Shown here: positions 5,857 through 5,988 of the stretch, piece after piece
How positions within the stretch are numbered: the stretch's first letter is position 1
How the letters are laid out: every line of letters starts with the position of its first letter
Assembly: GCA_049975325.1 (NCBI GenBank)
Contig: JBNGDW010000085.1
Coordinates: 1 to 5,988 of the forward strand
Origin: JBNGDW01 sp049975325
Lineage (GTDB): Bacteria > Cloacimonadota > Cloacimonadia > JGIOTU-2 > JBNGDW01
Direction: 5' to 3'
Length of the DNA: 5,988 nt
Position numbers and translations under genes: made by a program
Notes under the pieces: generated by a model
Told to the model about the DNA's origin: nothing
Databases searched by the model: none
What the model saw: the letters and a program-made list of their open reading frames with translations, nothing else

Positions 5857-5988
5857 TTATGGATGTATAAGTCCAAGCCATTCTCCGAATAGGAAGTCAA
5901 GTCTTCCGATAAGCAGGGAGATACGCCCCATCACAGTATAGCCAAATGCTGCGCCAAAGCTTATCATCAGGAAAATAATCCCAAGCCT
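5857..5988 (-). CDS. Unrecognised membrane protein, C-terminal fragment
   Basis: An open frame enters from the right edge in phase and runs 43 codons to a TAA at 5859-5857. The start lies outside the window. Residues about 3-20 (GIIFLMISFGAAFGYTVM) form a hydrophobic stretch long enough for one membrane span. The remainder (GRISLLIGRLDFLFGEWL) is hydrophobic with spaced charges, like an amphipathic interfacial helix, and the protein ends LGLIHP. I do not recognise the family. Its stop lies 25 nt before pepP on the same strand, so it is probably the preceding gene of the same operon. The coding call rests on the open frame, the membrane-like composition and the tight spacing to pepP. Confidence 0.7.
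   Translation of the reverse strand, partial: RLGIIFLMISFGAAFGYTVMGRISLLIGRLDFLFGEWLGLIHP

Overview
The window is an AT-rich stretch of bacterial chromosome in which every recognisable gene lies on the minus strand. In transcription order, from right to left, these are: the last 43 codons of an unrecognised membrane protein (5857-5988), a Xaa-Pro aminopeptidase (pepP, 4593-5831), phosphopantetheine adenylyltransferase (coaD, 4099-4581), an M16 zinc peptidase (2837-4098), the DNA polymerase III gamma/tau clamp-loader subunit (dnaX, 1067-2716) and endonuclease III (nth, 371-1030). About 370 bases of repeat-rich non-coding DNA follow nth.

The organism cannot be named from this. The proteins are ordinary bacterial housekeeping types using the standard code. 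The run of Ns, the short GC-rich palindromes of the TCCGC...GCGGA kind and the low-complexity spacers suggest a contig scaffold from an uncultivated bacterium. Anammox-type Planctomycetota or Omnitrophota are guesses only, with low confidence.

The first four genes are packed like an operon, with gaps of 25, 11 and 0 nt. A 120-nt spacer with a possible promoter and an inverted repeat separates the M16 gene from dnaX. dnaX and nth are 36 nt apart and probably co-transcribed. A hairpin followed by a T-tract at about 185-238 is a reasonable terminator for the whole unit. Functionally the cluster joins peptide turnover (PepP, M16), coenzyme A synthesis (CoaD) and DNA replication/repair (DnaX, Nth). 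These are neighbours rather than steps of one pathway.

The M16 gene looks broken, but only because of assembly. Ten Ns fall exactly at the zinc-binding HxxEH motif. The contig ends on either side share the four bases ATAT, and overlapping them restores one 415-residue frame with the family's expected sequence and no missing residues.

I found no CRISPR array, RNA gene, insertion sequence, defence system or novel multi-gene system. The less ordinary material is the assembly join, the repeat-rich spacer at 1-370, the inverted repeat after the M16 gene, a canonical A AAA AAG slippery heptamer at an unusual place in dnaX, and two substitutions near functional positions in CoaD and Nth.
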